Of a stretch of 64,000 nucleotides of DNA, positions 1 through 8,941 are shown piece by piece. Position 1 is the stretch's first letter. The number at the start of each line of letters is the position of its first letter. This stretch comes from CAJXMH01 sp964001305 (GTDB taxonomy: Bacteria > Bacteroidota > Bacteroidia > Flavobacteriales_E > Vicingaceae). The translations under genes were made by a program, and so were the position numbers. The notes beneath the pieces were generated by a model, which did not search any database, was not told where the DNA came from, and worked only from the letters and a program-made list of their open reading frames with translations. The stretch spans positions 105,866 to 169,865 of the forward strand of contig CAXFAI010000029.1 of the NCBI GenBank assembly GCA_964001305.1. The letters run 5' to 3'.

Positions 1-1
1 C

Positions 2-2722
2 TTCTTACTAGAAGTTGAGCTTGTAGGAGACCAACTACCTAATCTGTTTAAAATTGAGCTTGATGGAAAAAGCTTTTTGATGAATAAAGAAGGAAAAAAT
101 ACTTTTAAGTATCACTTCAAAAATTTAAAGCAATCGATTGGATTTCGTTTGACAGATGGAGAGTTTACCTCAAAACAGCACATGCTTAATGTTTTACCTA
201 AACCCAGTTTACTATCATTTGATGTTGCATTCAAGTTTCCTTCCTATTTAAAGAAAAAAGACCTTACACTTTCAAACACTGGAGACATTGAAATTCCACA
301 AGGAACAGAAGTTACGTGGAATTTTGAAACAGCAGATACAGAAAGTTTTCTTTTCCATTGGTCAGACAGTAGTGCTCAATTAATTCAAACAAAAGAGAAC
401 ACATTTAGTCATAAACAACGGTTTATGAAAGGGGGGAAATACGGTTTGAGCAGTGCAAATAGCTATCTAAAACATGAAGACACTTTGTATTATTCGATAA
501 GCGTTATTCCTGATAGAAGACCAAGTATTGAATTAGATGTAAAACAAGATTCACTTGATAATAAAACACTCTACTTTAAAGGTTTTGTGAAAGACGATTA
601 TGGCTTTAGCCGATTGATGTTTCATGCCGAAAAGGACAAGGATACAAGTAATAACCCTAAACAAATTCATATTGAAATTCCCATCAACAAAAGCTTACCC
701 CAAACCGATTATTATCATAGCTTAAATCTAAATCAGTTTGAATTGGGCCCGAACGAGGCGGTTACTTATTACTTTGAAATTTTGGATAATGATGGAGTAA
801 ACGGCTCAAAATCTGCGAGAACACCATTACTTAGCTTTAAAGCACCTTCAAGAACTGAACTTCAAGAACAAGAAAATGAAAGCAATAAAGAAATTAAAAA
901 AGAGCTAGAAGAAAACATAAAACTTAGTCAAGAAATAAAGAAAGACCTAGAGAGTCTAAAAGAGAAAGTGTTAACTAAAAAGGAGCTTGGTTTTCAAGAG
1001 AAAAAACAAATTAAAGAATTGCTTAAAAAACAAAAGCAATTGAAACAGAACATGCAAGATGTAAATCAGAAGAACAAACAAAAAAATCAGTTACAAAATG
1101 ACTTTTCTCCAATGTCTGAAGAATTACTAAAAAAACAGGAGCAGTTGCAAGAACTGTTTGAAAAAGTAATGAGTGACGAAATGAAAGAGCTTATGGCAGA
1201 AATGGAGAAAATGATGGAAAAAATGGATGACAAAAAGCTTATGGAACAGCTTGAAAAGATGGAGCTCAGCAATGAAGATGTAGAAAAAAAACTTGATAGA
1301 AATCTTGAACTTTTTAAGCAACTAGAAGTTGAAAAACAATTAAAGGACGCACAAGACAAACTGAATAAACTGAGAGAAGAGCAAGCCCAAATACAAAAAG
1401 AAACCGAAGACAAAAACTCCAATACTGAAGAATTAAAAGAAAAACAGGAAGAACAGAATAAAGAATTTGAGTCTCTTAAAAAAGATTTATCTGAGCTTAA
1501 AAAGAAAAATGAAGAGTTAGAAGAGCCTTTTAAAATGGAGGACACTGAGAGTTTAGAGGATCAGATAAAAAACGACATGAAAGAAAGCGCCCAAAGTTTG
1601 GGAGACAAAAAGAAGAAAAAGGCCTCTGAAAGTCAGGAAAACGCTGAAGAAGGAATGGAAAAACTTTCCAATGAACTCAGTAACATGCAAATGGAGATGG
1701 AGTCAAGTAATCAAGTTGAAAACTTAGAAGATTTACGGGCACTTTTAGAAAACCTCATCACACTTTCCTTTGATCAGGAAAACATCATGGAAGATCTAAA
1801 AAAGATAGATAGAACAGACCCAAAATATGTTGAATTGGCTCAAATGCAAAGTAAAATAAAAGATGATTCGAAGGTTGTTGAAGATTCGCTATTTGCATTG
1901 AGTAAAAGAGTTATTCAATTAGAAGCGATTGTTAATCGCGAAATGACTCTAATCAATAGAAACATGGAAAAAGCCATCGACTTTTTGGGAGAAAGAAATA
2001 CTGCTCAAGCAAATGCAAGGCAGCAGTTATCAATGACTTCCATAAATAACTTGGCCTTGATATTAGATGAAGCGATTCAAAATATGCAAAAGCAAATGCA
2101 ATCCATGATGCAAAGCAAAGGGGAGTGCAAAAAACCTGGTTCTAAGCCAGGCGGCAAGCCTTCTGCAGGAGGTTTGAAAAAAATGCAACAGCAATTGCAA
2201 AAACAAATGGAGCAATTAAAGAAAGCAATGGAGCAAGGCAAACAACCTAATGGCAAGAAAGGGCAAGGTCAAATGGGTGGTCAATCACAAGGTGGCATGA
2301 GCAAGCAATTAGCCCAAATGGCTGCTAAACAAGCAGCCATTAGAAAGGCTTTAGAAGATTTACAAGAACAAATAGGTGAATCAAATTCGGACAATGGGGG
2401 TGGCAATTTGAAAAAAATTGGTGAGTTGATGGAAGAAAACGAAACAGACCTAGTTAATAAAAGAATAACAAACGAAACCATACTTAGACAGCAAGAAATT
2501 TTAACTAGACTCTTGCAGTCTGAAAAAGCTGAACGAGAAAGAGAAAAAGACCCTAAAAGAGAAGCCATTGAAAACCAAAATAGCTTTTCACGAAACCCAA
2601 ATGAGTTTTTTGAGTATAATAGGCGGAAAGAAAATGAAATTGAGCTTTTAAGAACGATTCCTCCTAAATTTAACTCGTTTTATAAAAGCAAAGTCACAGA
2701 CTACTTTAACCTAGCTAAATAA
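2..2722 (+). CDS. DUF4175-like large coiled-coil protein, 5'-truncated
   Basis: The reading frame is open from the first bases of the window and its true start lies upstream; the TTG at 77 is only an internal codon. What is visible is about 906 residues. The first ~280 residues are mixed beta-rich sequence of extracytoplasmic type. Residues from about 285 to 800 are extremely rich in K, E, Q, N and M with heptad patterns, indicating long coiled coils, broken by a Gly/Pro/Lys linker (KPGSKPGGKPSAGG) and a Gly/Gln stretch. This architecture fits the DUF4175 family of Bacteroidota, whose members carry N-terminal membrane helices that would be in the missing part. Its biochemical role is unknown. 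The stop codon abuts the ATG of the next gene (TAAATG), so the two are probably co-transcribed and translationally coupled. Confidence 0.8.
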   Translation, partial: FLLEVELVGDQLPNLFKIELDGKSFLMNKEGKNTFKYHFKNLKQSIGFRLTDGEFTSKQHMLNVLPKPSLLSFDVAFKFPSYLKKKDLTLSNTGDIEIPQGTEVTWNFETADTESFLFHWSDSSAQLIQTKENTFSHKQRFMKGGKYGLSSANSYLKHEDTLYYSISVIPDRRPSIELDVKQDSLDNKTLYFKGFVKDDYGFSRLMFHAEKDKDTSNNPKQIHIEIPINKSLPQTDYYHSLNLNQFELGPNEAVTYYFEILDNDGVNGSKSARTPLLSFKAPSRTELQEQENESNKEIKKELEENIKLSQEIKKDLESLKEKVLTKKELGFQEKKQIKELLKKQKQLKQNMQDVNQKNKQKNQLQNDFSPMSEELLKKQEQLQELFEKVMSDEMKELMAEMEKMMEKMDDKKLMEQLEKMELSNEDVEKKLDRNLELFKQLEVEKQLKDAQDKLNKLREEQAQIQKETEDKNSNTEELKEKQEEQNKEFESLKKDLSELKKKNEELEEPFKMEDTESLEDQIKNDMKESAQSLGDKKKKKASESQENAEEGMEKLSNELSNMQMEMESSNQVENLEDLRALLENLITLSFDQENIMEDLKKIDRTDPKYVELAQMQSKIKDDSKVVEDSLFALSKRVIQLEAIVNREMTLINRNMEKAIDFLGERNTAQANARQQLSMTSINNLALILDEAIQNMQKQMQSMMQSKGECKKPGSKPGGKPSAGGLKKMQQQLQKQMEQLKKAMEQGKQPNGKKGQGQMGGQSQGGMSKQLAQMAAKQAAIRKALEDLQEQIGESNSDNGGGNLKKIGELMEENETDLVNKRITNETILRQQEILTRLLQSEKAEREREKDPKREAIENQNSFSRNPNEFFEYNRRKENEIELLRTIPPKFNSFYKSKVTDYFNLAK

Positions 2723-3133
2723 ATGACATCTAACGATCAAATACAGATTCATAAGTTGCCCTCTTCTATTGAATCTATTGCCGCTGTAGAAGGCATAATT
2801 GATAGAATAAGAGAACAATATCGAATTCCCGAAGAGCTTTATGGAAACATACTGGTCTCACTTACTGAGGCCGCTAATAACTCTATTCGTCATGGGAATT
2901 TATCTGACGAATCCAAACACATTGAAATCGAATTTGAAACCAACCCCAAACAACTCACTTTTACAGTAAAAGATCAAGGCAAAGGGTTTGACTTTAATAG
3001 CGTACCTGACCCAACTTTAGAGGAGAATATTGACAAACCATTTGGTAGAGGAATATTCATTATGAAAAGCCTTTCTGATGAGGTTGAATTCGAAAATGAA
3101 GGTTCAATTGTTCGTTTAGTATTTAATAGATAG
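2723..3133 (+). CDS. RsbW-like ATP-binding protein (anti-sigma/serine kinase fold)
   Basis: A 136-residue stand-alone GHKL ATPase domain. The N box is visible as SLTEAANNSIRHGN, the G1 box as VKDQGKGFD and the G2 region as KPFGRGIFIMKSL, the three ATP-binding signatures of RsbW/SpoIIAB-type kinases. Such proteins phosphorylate a STAS-domain antagonist and are countered by SpoIIE-type phosphatases; no STAS gene occurs in this window, but two SpoIIE phosphatases do (49722-51512 and 61705-63198). The ATG directly follows the stop of the DUF4175 gene and ybeY follows after 7 bases, so it sits in a tight operon. Partner and target are inferred, not shown. Confidence 0.85.
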   Translation: MTSNDQIQIHKLPSSIESIAAVEGIIDRIREQYRIPEELYGNILVSLTEAANNSIRHGNLSDESKHIEIEFETNPKQLTFTVKDQGKGFDFNSVPDPTLEENIDKPFGRGIFIMKSLSDEVEFENEGSIVRLVFNR

Positions 3134-3140
3134 AACTGTT

Positions 3141-3560
3141 TTGATACATTTTCACTTTGAAGATATTGACCTCAATATCAAAAATTTAAACACCAAAAAA
3201 GAGTGGATAAAGCAAGTAATTGATCAAAAAGGCAGTTCAACAGGAGAGCTAAACATTATATTCTGTAGTGATAAATATCTACTTAGCATTAATCAAGAGC
3301 ATTTAAACCACAATTACTATACTGACATAATCACTTTTGATTATGTAAATGAGCATATTATTTCAGGAGATTTATTCATAAGTCTTGAACGTATTAAAGA
3401 TAATGCAGAGAACCTTTCCACATCCTTCAATGACGAACTAGACCGTGTTATAATACATGGCGTATTACACTTACTAGGACACAAAGACAAGACCGAGGCA
3501 GACAAGCTTAAAATCAGAGCTGAAGAGGATTTTTGCTTAACTTTGCGACCTCTTAAATAG
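3141..3560 (+). CDS. ybeY: Endoribonuclease YbeY (16S rRNA maturation)
   Basis: A 139-residue protein of normal YbeY length. The metal-binding motif near residues 106-116 reads HGVLHLLGHKD, where the third ligand position of the usual HGxLHLxGYDH motif is Asp and not His; to my knowledge this His-to-Asp form is usual in Bacteroidota. YbeY is a single-strand endoribonuclease involved in 3' processing of 16S rRNA and ribosome quality control in the cytoplasm. The start appears to be TTG at 3141, giving MIHFHFEDID, since no ATG lies before conserved sequence. It sits between the RsbW-like gene and mnmG, a common neighbourhood in this phylum. Confidence 0.92.
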   Translation: MIHFHFEDIDLNIKNLNTKKEWIKQVIDQKGSSTGELNIIFCSDKYLLSINQEHLNHNYYTDIITFDYVNEHIISGDLFISLERIKDNAENLSTSFNDELDRVIIHGVLHLLGHKDKTEADKLKIRAEEDFCLTLRPLK

Positions 3561-3564
3561 ATAT

Positions 3565-3580
3565 TGTTCCACGTGAAACT
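3565..3580. other. parS centromere site 1
   Basis: TGTTCCACGTGAAACT matches the bacterial parS palindrome (TGTTNCACGTGAAACA) at 15 of 16 positions, the last base being the only departure. It lies in the short gap just upstream of mnmG. ParB binds such sites and ParA acts on the complex to segregate newly replicated origins; parS sites cluster near oriC, and mnmG (gidA) is a classic origin-proximal gene. A second, perfect copy lies at the other end of mnmG. Confidence 0.85.
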
Positions 3581-3588
3581 TATTGCAA

Positions 3589-5448
3589 ATGCTCAGCGAA
3601 TATGATGTTATAGTTGTAGGCGGTGGTCATGCTGGTTGTGAAGCAACTGCTGCCGCTGCAAATACTGGTTCCAAAACACTATTGGTTACAATGAATATGA
3701 GCACAATTGCTCAAATGTCATGTAACCCTGCTATGGGAGGTGTTGCAAAAGGTCAAATAGTACGTGAAATTGATGCTATGGGCGGATATAGTGGCATTGT
3801 ATCAGATAAAACAGCCATTCAATTTAGAATGCTAAACCTATCTAAGGGTCCAGCTATGTGGAGTCCAAGAGTACAATCAGATCGATGGTTATTTGCACAA
3901 GAATGGAGACTAATGTTAGAGCAAACTCCAAACGTAGATTTTTGGCAAGATACGGTAACAGGCTTAATTGTTAAAGATGGAAAAGTAAGGGGAGTAAAAA
4001 CATCTCTAGGACTAACCATAGAAAGCAAAGCAGTAGTGCTAACAAATGGCACCTTTCTAAATGGATTAATTCATATTGGAGATAAAAACTTTGGCGGAGG
4101 TAGGGCTGCAGAAAGAAATTCAACCGGAATTACAGAAGAGCTCATTGATCTCGGTTTTGATCATGGAAGAATGAAAACTGGGACACCTCCTCGAGTTGAC
4201 GCTAGGTCTTTAAACTTTGACTTAATGGAAGAGCAAAAAGGAGATGAATATCCATCTAAATTTTCTTTTACCAATACAACTCCATTAAAAAAGCAAAAGA
4301 GCTGCCATATAACCTATACCAACCAAAATGTCCATGAGATTCTAAAATCTGGTTTAGATCGATCGCCAATGTTTAGTGGGTCTATTGAAGGTACAGGACC
4401 AAGATACTGCCCTTCAATTGAAGAAAAGATTGACCGTTTCTCTGAAAGAGATAGACACCAAGTATTTGTAGAGCCAGAAGGATGGGATACCATTGAAATA
4501 TATGTAAATGGTTTTTCTACTAGTCTTCCAATGGACATACAGATAAAAGCCATTAAACAAATAAAAGGTTTTGAAAATGTAAAACTCTTTAGACCTGGCT
4601 ATGCAATTGAATATGATTATTTTCCACCAACTCAATTAAAACATACTTTAGAGACCAAACTAGTAGAAAACCTATATTTTGCAGGTCAGATAAACGGAAC
4701 TACCGGTTATGAGGAAGCAGCAGGTCAAGGATTAATGGCTGGACTAAATGCAAGCCTAAAAACGCAAGAAAAAGAATCACTAATCTTGAAACGAGATGAA
4801 GCTTACATTGGAGTTTTAATTGACGACCTGATTACAAAAGGTACTAAAGAACCATATAGAATGTTTACTTCAAGAGCTGAATATCGAATTTTGCTTAGAC
4901 AAGACAATGCAGACCAACGTTTAACTGCAATTTCACATAGTGTTGGTCTCGCTAGTAAAGAGCGCCTAAATGAAGTTGAGAAAAAGATCAATGAAACAGA
5001 ACTAATTCTAACTAAAATAAAAGAGGAAAGCATATCTCCAAATGAAGTTAATCCATTTCTAGAATCCAAAGGTTCTAGCCCTATAAAACAAAAGGTAAAA
5101 ATTTCAAGTTTAATTTCAAGACCACAAGTCTCTATAAGTGACTTCAATAATACATCAATAGATAAAGTAAACCTCAGTTCTCATACAGCAGAAGCCATTC
5201 AGCAAGCTGAAATTAAAATTAAATACGATGGCTATATAAGGCGAGAAAGAGATATGGCCGACAAAATGAAAAGATTAGAAGATATCTTTTTGAAAGAAGA
5301 CTTTAACTATAGCAGCTTACAATCTTTATCTTCTGAGGCAAGAGAAAAACTTAATAAACTAAAACCCAAAACAATTGGTCAAGCCTCTAGAATTAGTGGC
5401 GTATCTCCATCAGACATTTCTGTATTACTTATTCATTTTGGAAGATAA
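3589..5448 (+). CDS. mnmG: tRNA uridine-5-carboxymethylaminomethyl modification enzyme MnmG (GidA)
   Basis: A 619-residue FAD protein of typical MnmG length. The dinucleotide-binding motif is VVGGGHAGCEAT near the N-terminus; the family signatures SCNPAMGGVAKGQIVREIDA and FAGQINGTTGYEEAAGQG are also visible. With MnmE it installs cmnm5 on U34 of several tRNAs in the cytoplasm. I start it at the ATG at 3589; a TTG two codons upstream (3583) is possible but less likely. The gene is bracketed by two parS sites, one 8 bases upstream of the ATG and one 6 bases beyond the stop, which argues for an origin-proximal location. Confidence 0.97.
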   Translation: MLSEYDVIVVGGGHAGCEATAAAANTGSKTLLVTMNMSTIAQMSCNPAMGGVAKGQIVREIDAMGGYSGIVSDKTAIQFRMLNLSKGPAMWSPRVQSDRWLFAQEWRLMLEQTPNVDFWQDTVTGLIVKDGKVRGVKTSLGLTIESKAVVLTNGTFLNGLIHIGDKNFGGGRAAERNSTGITEELIDLGFDHGRMKTGTPPRVDARSLNFDLMEEQKGDEYPSKFSFTNTTPLKKQKSCHITYTNQNVHEILKSGLDRSPMFSGSIEGTGPRYCPSIEEKIDRFSERDRHQVFVEPEGWDTIEIYVNGFSTSLPMDIQIKAIKQIKGFENVKLFRPGYAIEYDYFPPTQLKHTLETKLVENLYFAGQINGTTGYEEAAGQGLMAGLNASLKTQEKESLILKRDEAYIGVLIDDLITKGTKEPYRMFTSRAEYRILLRQDNADQRLTAISHSVGLASKERLNEVEKKINETELILTKIKEESISPNEVNPFLESKGSSPIKQKVKISSLISRPQVSISDFNNTSIDKVNLSSHTAEAIQQAEIKIKYDGYIRRERDMADKMKRLEDIFLKEDFNYSSLQSLSSEAREKLNKLKPKTIGQASRISGVSPSDISVLLIHFGR

Positions 5449-5454
5449 TACAAT

Positions 5455-5470
5455 TGTTCCACGTGAAACA
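5455..5470. other. parS centromere site 2
   Basis: TGTTCCACGTGAAACA is a full match to the parS consensus TGTTNCACGTGAAACA. It occupies the gap between mnmG and the methyltransferase. Translated in frame with the next gene it yields FHVKH, which makes automatic start calls extend into the site. Confidence 0.92.
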
Positions 5471-5474
5471 TCCA

Positions 5475-6368
5475 ATGAAAAACTACACAAATTGCCCTAT
5501 TTGCAAAGAGAGTAAATTTCACATAACACTTACTTGCAAAGACTATACTGTTTCTAAAAAAGAATTTAACATAACTCAATGTAATTCTTGTGGATTTGAA
5601 TTCACCAACCCCATCCCATTAGAAAGCGAAATTGGCTCATATTATGAATCTGAAGAATATATTTCACATAGTAATACCTCAAAAGGCTTAATTAACAAAC
5701 TATATCAAACTGTAAGAAGTCAAACCCTGAAAGAAAAAATAAACATTCTTAAGAATTTAAGCTCTAAAAGGGAACTATTAGATATCGGCTCAGGCACCGG
5801 CGAGTTTCTTAATGAAGCCAATAAAAGCAATTATAATACAATAGGTATTGAGCCATCTAAAAAAGCTAGAGATAACTCAATAAAAAATTACAATCTAAAT
5901 GTATCAGAAGAACCGTACTTAAAAGAACTAAAAGATAATTCTTTTGATTTCATAACCATGTGGCATGTGTTAGAACATGTATATCATTTGAATGATAGAG
6001 TTAAAGAGATTTATAGACTGTTAAGTAATGGTGGCTTTGCCATTATTGCCGTACCAAACTGTGAATCATACGATGCAAAAAAATATAAAGAATATTGGGC
6101 CGCTTATGATTTACCAAGACACTTATATCATTTCAAACAAAAGGATATAACAAGTTTGTTTAAGCAAAATGGCTTTGAATATGTCAAAACTCTACCTATG
6201 AGATTTGATAGTTACTATGTGAGTATGCTAAGCGAAAAATATAAAAACAACTCTTTAGGATTAATAAAAGCATTTTATAATGGATTTATTTCAAACTTAA
6301 AAGCCTCAGCAGGTGGAACCCCAGGCTACTCTTCTCAAATTTATATTTTTCGTAAAACTGAAAAATAA
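5475..6368 (+). CDS. Class I SAM-dependent methyltransferase with N-terminal zinc ribbon
   Basis: The protein is 297 residues from the ATG at 5475. A TTG at 5454 would add FHVKHP, but those codons are the parS site, so I reject that start. Residues near 8-45 carry two CxxC pairs (CPIC and CNSCGFEFTNP), a zinc-ribbon arrangement common in Methyltransf_23-type proteins of this phylum. The SAM-binding glycine motif is LLDIGSGTGEFLNEA and the post-motif is FDFITMWHVLEHVYH. The substrate is unknown; relatives act on small molecules, lipids or cell-surface sugars. It ends before a bidirectional terminator shared with the tRNA-Arg gene. Confidence 0.85.
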   Translation: MKNYTNCPICKESKFHITLTCKDYTVSKKEFNITQCNSCGFEFTNPIPLESEIGSYYESEEYISHSNTSKGLINKLYQTVRSQTLKEKINILKNLSSKRELLDIGSGTGEFLNEANKSNYNTIGIEPSKKARDNSIKNYNLNVSEEPYLKELKDNSFDFITMWHVLEHVYHLNDRVKEIYRLLSNGGFAIIAVPNCESYDAKKYKEYWAAYDLPRHLYHFKQKDITSLFKQNGFEYVKTLPMRFDSYYVSMLSEKYKNNSLGLIKAFYNGFISNLKASAGGTPGYSSQIYIFRKTEK

Positions 6369-6461
6369 GCAAAATAGAGGCTTATAAAGAGATTAATTAA
6401 CCCTATAACGCAAAGACCTTAGGTGTCGCTAAAAAACCTATTAAAACTACTCTGTGTAAAC

Positions 6462-6493
6462 AAAAAAAGAAGCCGACTTCGGCTTCTTTTTTT
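6462..6493. terminator. Bidirectional intrinsic terminator
   Basis: GAAGCC(GACTTC)GGCTTC forms a strong G+C hairpin flanked by seven A on the left and seven T on the right, so it can terminate the methyltransferase transcript on the plus strand and the tRNA-Arg transcript on the minus strand. Confidence 0.85.
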
Positions 6494-6494
6494 G

Positions 6495-6568
6495 TGACTC
6501 CGGAAGGATTCGAACCCTCAACCCTCAGAGCCGAAATCTGATATTCTATCCAGTTGAACTACGGAGCC
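6495..6568 (-). tRNA. tRNA-Arg (anticodon UCG)
   Basis: The reverse strand folds into a 74-nt cloverleaf: acceptor GGCTCCG/CGGAGTC with one G-U pair, anticodon stem TCAGA/TCTGA with loop TTTCGGC (anticodon TCG, reading CGN/CGA Arg codons), and T arm with loop TTCGAAT. The discriminator base is A and CCA is not encoded (A is followed by CAAA). Confidence 0.95.
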
Positions 6569-6576
6569 ATTTTTTG

Positions 6577-6584
6577 CAAATATA
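6577..6584 (-). promoter_or_regulatory. Putative -7 box of the tRNA-Arg promoter
   Basis: On the minus strand TATATTTG matches the Bacteroidota -7 consensus TAnnTTTG and lies 9 bases before the tRNA 5' end, as expected for a short tRNA leader. I do not see a clear -33 element. Confidence 0.5.
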
Positions 6585-6640
6585 CTGCTAATTTTAAGCA
6601 ATATTTTACGCTAACAATTGTTTTAACCTCTTTAACAAAG

Positions 6641-8938
6641 ATGAAAAGACTAACAATCCTCCTACTATTCTGTATTCCAACACTATTGTTTGGACAACTT
6701 AAACCCATTGGAAGTTGGACCGACCATTTGCCATATCAAAGAGGGACTTCCTTAACAATAAACAGCAACCAGCTATTTTGTGCTACAAAAACAGGAATAT
6801 TTATTTATAACATCGGGAATCAATCGATTACAAGGTGGTCCAAGGTTAATATACTAAATGATGTAGCTGTTGATCAAATCAAATTTGTACATGCCACTCA
6901 AACACTTATTGTAATATACGAAAATGCAAATATTGATTTAATTAAAAATGGATCTGTTTTCAATATTCCATTCGTAAAAGACAATTCTAGGGTTACAAAC
7001 AAACTCGTTAATGAAATAAAGGTTTATAACAATCTAGCATATATCTCTTATGGCTTTGGAATAGTCGTTTTAGATACCGATAAAAATGAAATAAAAGACT
7101 CGTATTTATTTGGTCAAAATGGCAATGAAATATCAGTAAATTCAACTCTTATCGTAAATCAAACTATATATGCTGCTACCAGAAATGGATTGTATCAATC
7201 TAACTTATCTTCTAATCTATTAGATTTTAGTAATTGGAATAAAGTTTCATTTAAATCAACAAACAATTTCAAGAAACTATTTTCACTAGGACAAAAAAAC
7301 CTTGCTGTAATTCAAACCGCTAACTCTGACTCAGTATTCAATCTTACTAGTTTTACCCCGATTCCACAATTGTCAAATAAAAGCTATATTCATTTAACTC
7401 AAAACCAAAATGAAATAAGCTATATCTCAAATAATACATACGAACTATATGACACCTCACTAAATATAATAAGATCTTTTGGAATTGAAACAGGAAACTT
7501 AATGGATGCCATTACATACAACAGTAAACTTTATGTATTAAATACTTTTCACCCTTTACTGATATTTGATGAATCAGGAGCAAATACCGGAACTATAAAA
7601 CCAAACGGCCCATTTGAAAGAAATGTATTTGACATTGAGGCAAAAGATGGCACAGTTTGGGCTGTTACAGGAGGACATGATTTTACCTATAATAATTCAT
7701 TTTCATACGTAAGAGCTTATCAATTAAAAAATAATAGATGGACTAGCTATATTGAGTTTTTAGAACCATCTCTTAACGGTATATATGATGTATTAAGTGT
7801 AAATATTAACCCTAATAATAGTGATCAAGTGTATTTTGGAACTTGGGGGTTTGGATTATTGGAATGGAACCAATCAACTCCCTTTATACAATATTTTGAT
7901 AATGGAACTTCATTAACAAAAAGTACCGCTAGAAATAATTGGATTGGAATAGGTGAAACAGAACTCGACGAAAACAATAATTTATGGATGGTTAATACTT
8001 ACACAAAGAATTGCCTTGTGGTTAAAAAAAATAATGGAAACTGGAATAATTTTAATTTTTCACAATATATAAGTAGTGATGAAACCGCTGCTAAGGAATT
8101 ACTTATTACATCAGACAACCATAAATGGATTGCGTTACCAACCTTAAATGAAATTATTGTTTTTGATGATAATGGAACCATTGACAACAAAGCTGATGAT
8201 CGTTCAGTAATTCTTAGACAAGAGACTGGGCAGGGTAGCATACCAGGGATTCGCGGTATCACTATGGAACAAGATAAAAATGGAACAGTATGGATTGGCA
8301 CCTCTGATGGAATCGCCGTTTATTATTCACCTGAACGGGTTTTTGAGAGTGGTCAAAGGGATGCTGATCGTATTCTAATAGATGATGGTGAAAATGTAGA
8401 AATACTGCTTGAAAATGTAGGTATAAATGACATTGAAATTGATGGAAGTAATCAAAAGTGGATAGCAACGGTAGGTTCCGGTGTGTATTTGTTGTCTGAA
8501 GATGGACAACAACTTATACATCACTTTACTAAGGAAAACAGTCCTCTTGTTTCAAATAACATTTTAAGCATATCTGTTGATGATTTAACAGGTGAAGTAT
8601 ACTTTGCAACAGGACAAGGAATTGTTTCATATCGCGGAAATGCAATAGCGGGAAGCGATGACTTGAGTAACATTAAAATATTTCCTAATCCAGTGAAACC
8701 TGATTACCAAGGACCCATTTCAATAAGTGGATTAATGACTAATTCTACCGTAAAAATAACTAACATTAGTGGTGCGTTGGTAAATGAAATAATTTCGGAA
8801 GGTGGTCAAGTACTATGGAACGGAACTAACTTTAGTGGAGAAGAAGTAAGTACTGGTGTCTATTTACTTTTTATAAGTGCTGAAAACGAAGATGAAAGTC
8901 TTAAAACAGAAATTGGTAAAATTCTTTATACCAGATAA
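6641..8938 (+). CDS. porZ: PorZ-like type IX secretion system beta-propeller protein
   Basis: The protein is about 765 residues from the ATG at 6641, which opens a clear signal peptide (MKRLTILLLFCIPTLLFGQ). An upstream TTG at 6554 overlaps the tRNA and is rejected. The N-terminal ~600 residues hold propeller-like repeats (LFCATKTGIFIYNI, YAATRNGLYQSN, VWIGTSDGIAVYYSP), and the last ~85 residues form a sorting-type beta domain beginning IKIFPNPV and containing STGVYLL. PorZ is a surface protein of the T9SS attachment complex that presents anionic LPS to the sortase. The adjacent recO supports the call, since this pair recurs in Bacteroidota. If not true PorZ, it would be a two-component-regulator-propeller T9SS cargo protein. 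Confidence 0.8.
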   Translation: MKRLTILLLFCIPTLLFGQLKPIGSWTDHLPYQRGTSLTINSNQLFCATKTGIFIYNIGNQSITRWSKVNILNDVAVDQIKFVHATQTLIVIYENANIDLIKNGSVFNIPFVKDNSRVTNKLVNEIKVYNNLAYISYGFGIVVLDTDKNEIKDSYLFGQNGNEISVNSTLIVNQTIYAATRNGLYQSNLSSNLLDFSNWNKVSFKSTNNFKKLFSLGQKNLAVIQTANSDSVFNLTSFTPIPQLSNKSYIHLTQNQNEISYISNNTYELYDTSLNIIRSFGIETGNLMDAITYNSKLYVLNTFHPLLIFDESGANTGTIKPNGPFERNVFDIEAKDGTVWAVTGGHDFTYNNSFSYVRAYQLKNNRWTSYIEFLEPSLNGIYDVLSVNINPNNSDQVYFGTWGFGLLEWNQSTPFIQYFDNGTSLTKSTARNNWIGIGETELDENNNLWMVNTYTKNCLVVKKNNGNWNNFNFSQYISSDETAAKELLITSDNHKWIALPTLNEIIVFDDNGTIDNKADDRSVILRQETGQGSIPGIRGITMEQDKNGTVWIGTSDGIAVYYSPERVFESGQRDADRILIDDGENVEILLENVGINDIEIDGSNQKWIATVGSGVYLLSEDGQQLIHHFTKENSPLVSNNILSISVDDLTGEVYFATGQGIVSYRGNAIAGSDDLSNIKIFPNPVKPDYQGPISISGLMTNSTVKITNISGALVNEIISEGGQVLWNGTNFSGEEVSTGVYLLFISAENEDESLKTEIGKILYTR

Positions 8939-8941
8939 CCA

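Noticed and set aside
1087..1545. Long antisense open frame (152 codons) within the DUF4175 gene
   Set aside because: Its translation is almost only Ser, Phe, Leu and Cys, the mirror of Lys/Glu-rich coiled-coil codons on the plus strand; it is a shadow.
6554..6640. TTG-initiated N-terminal extension of porZ
   Set aside because: It overlaps the tRNA-Arg gene, and the ATG at 6641 begins a clean signal peptide.
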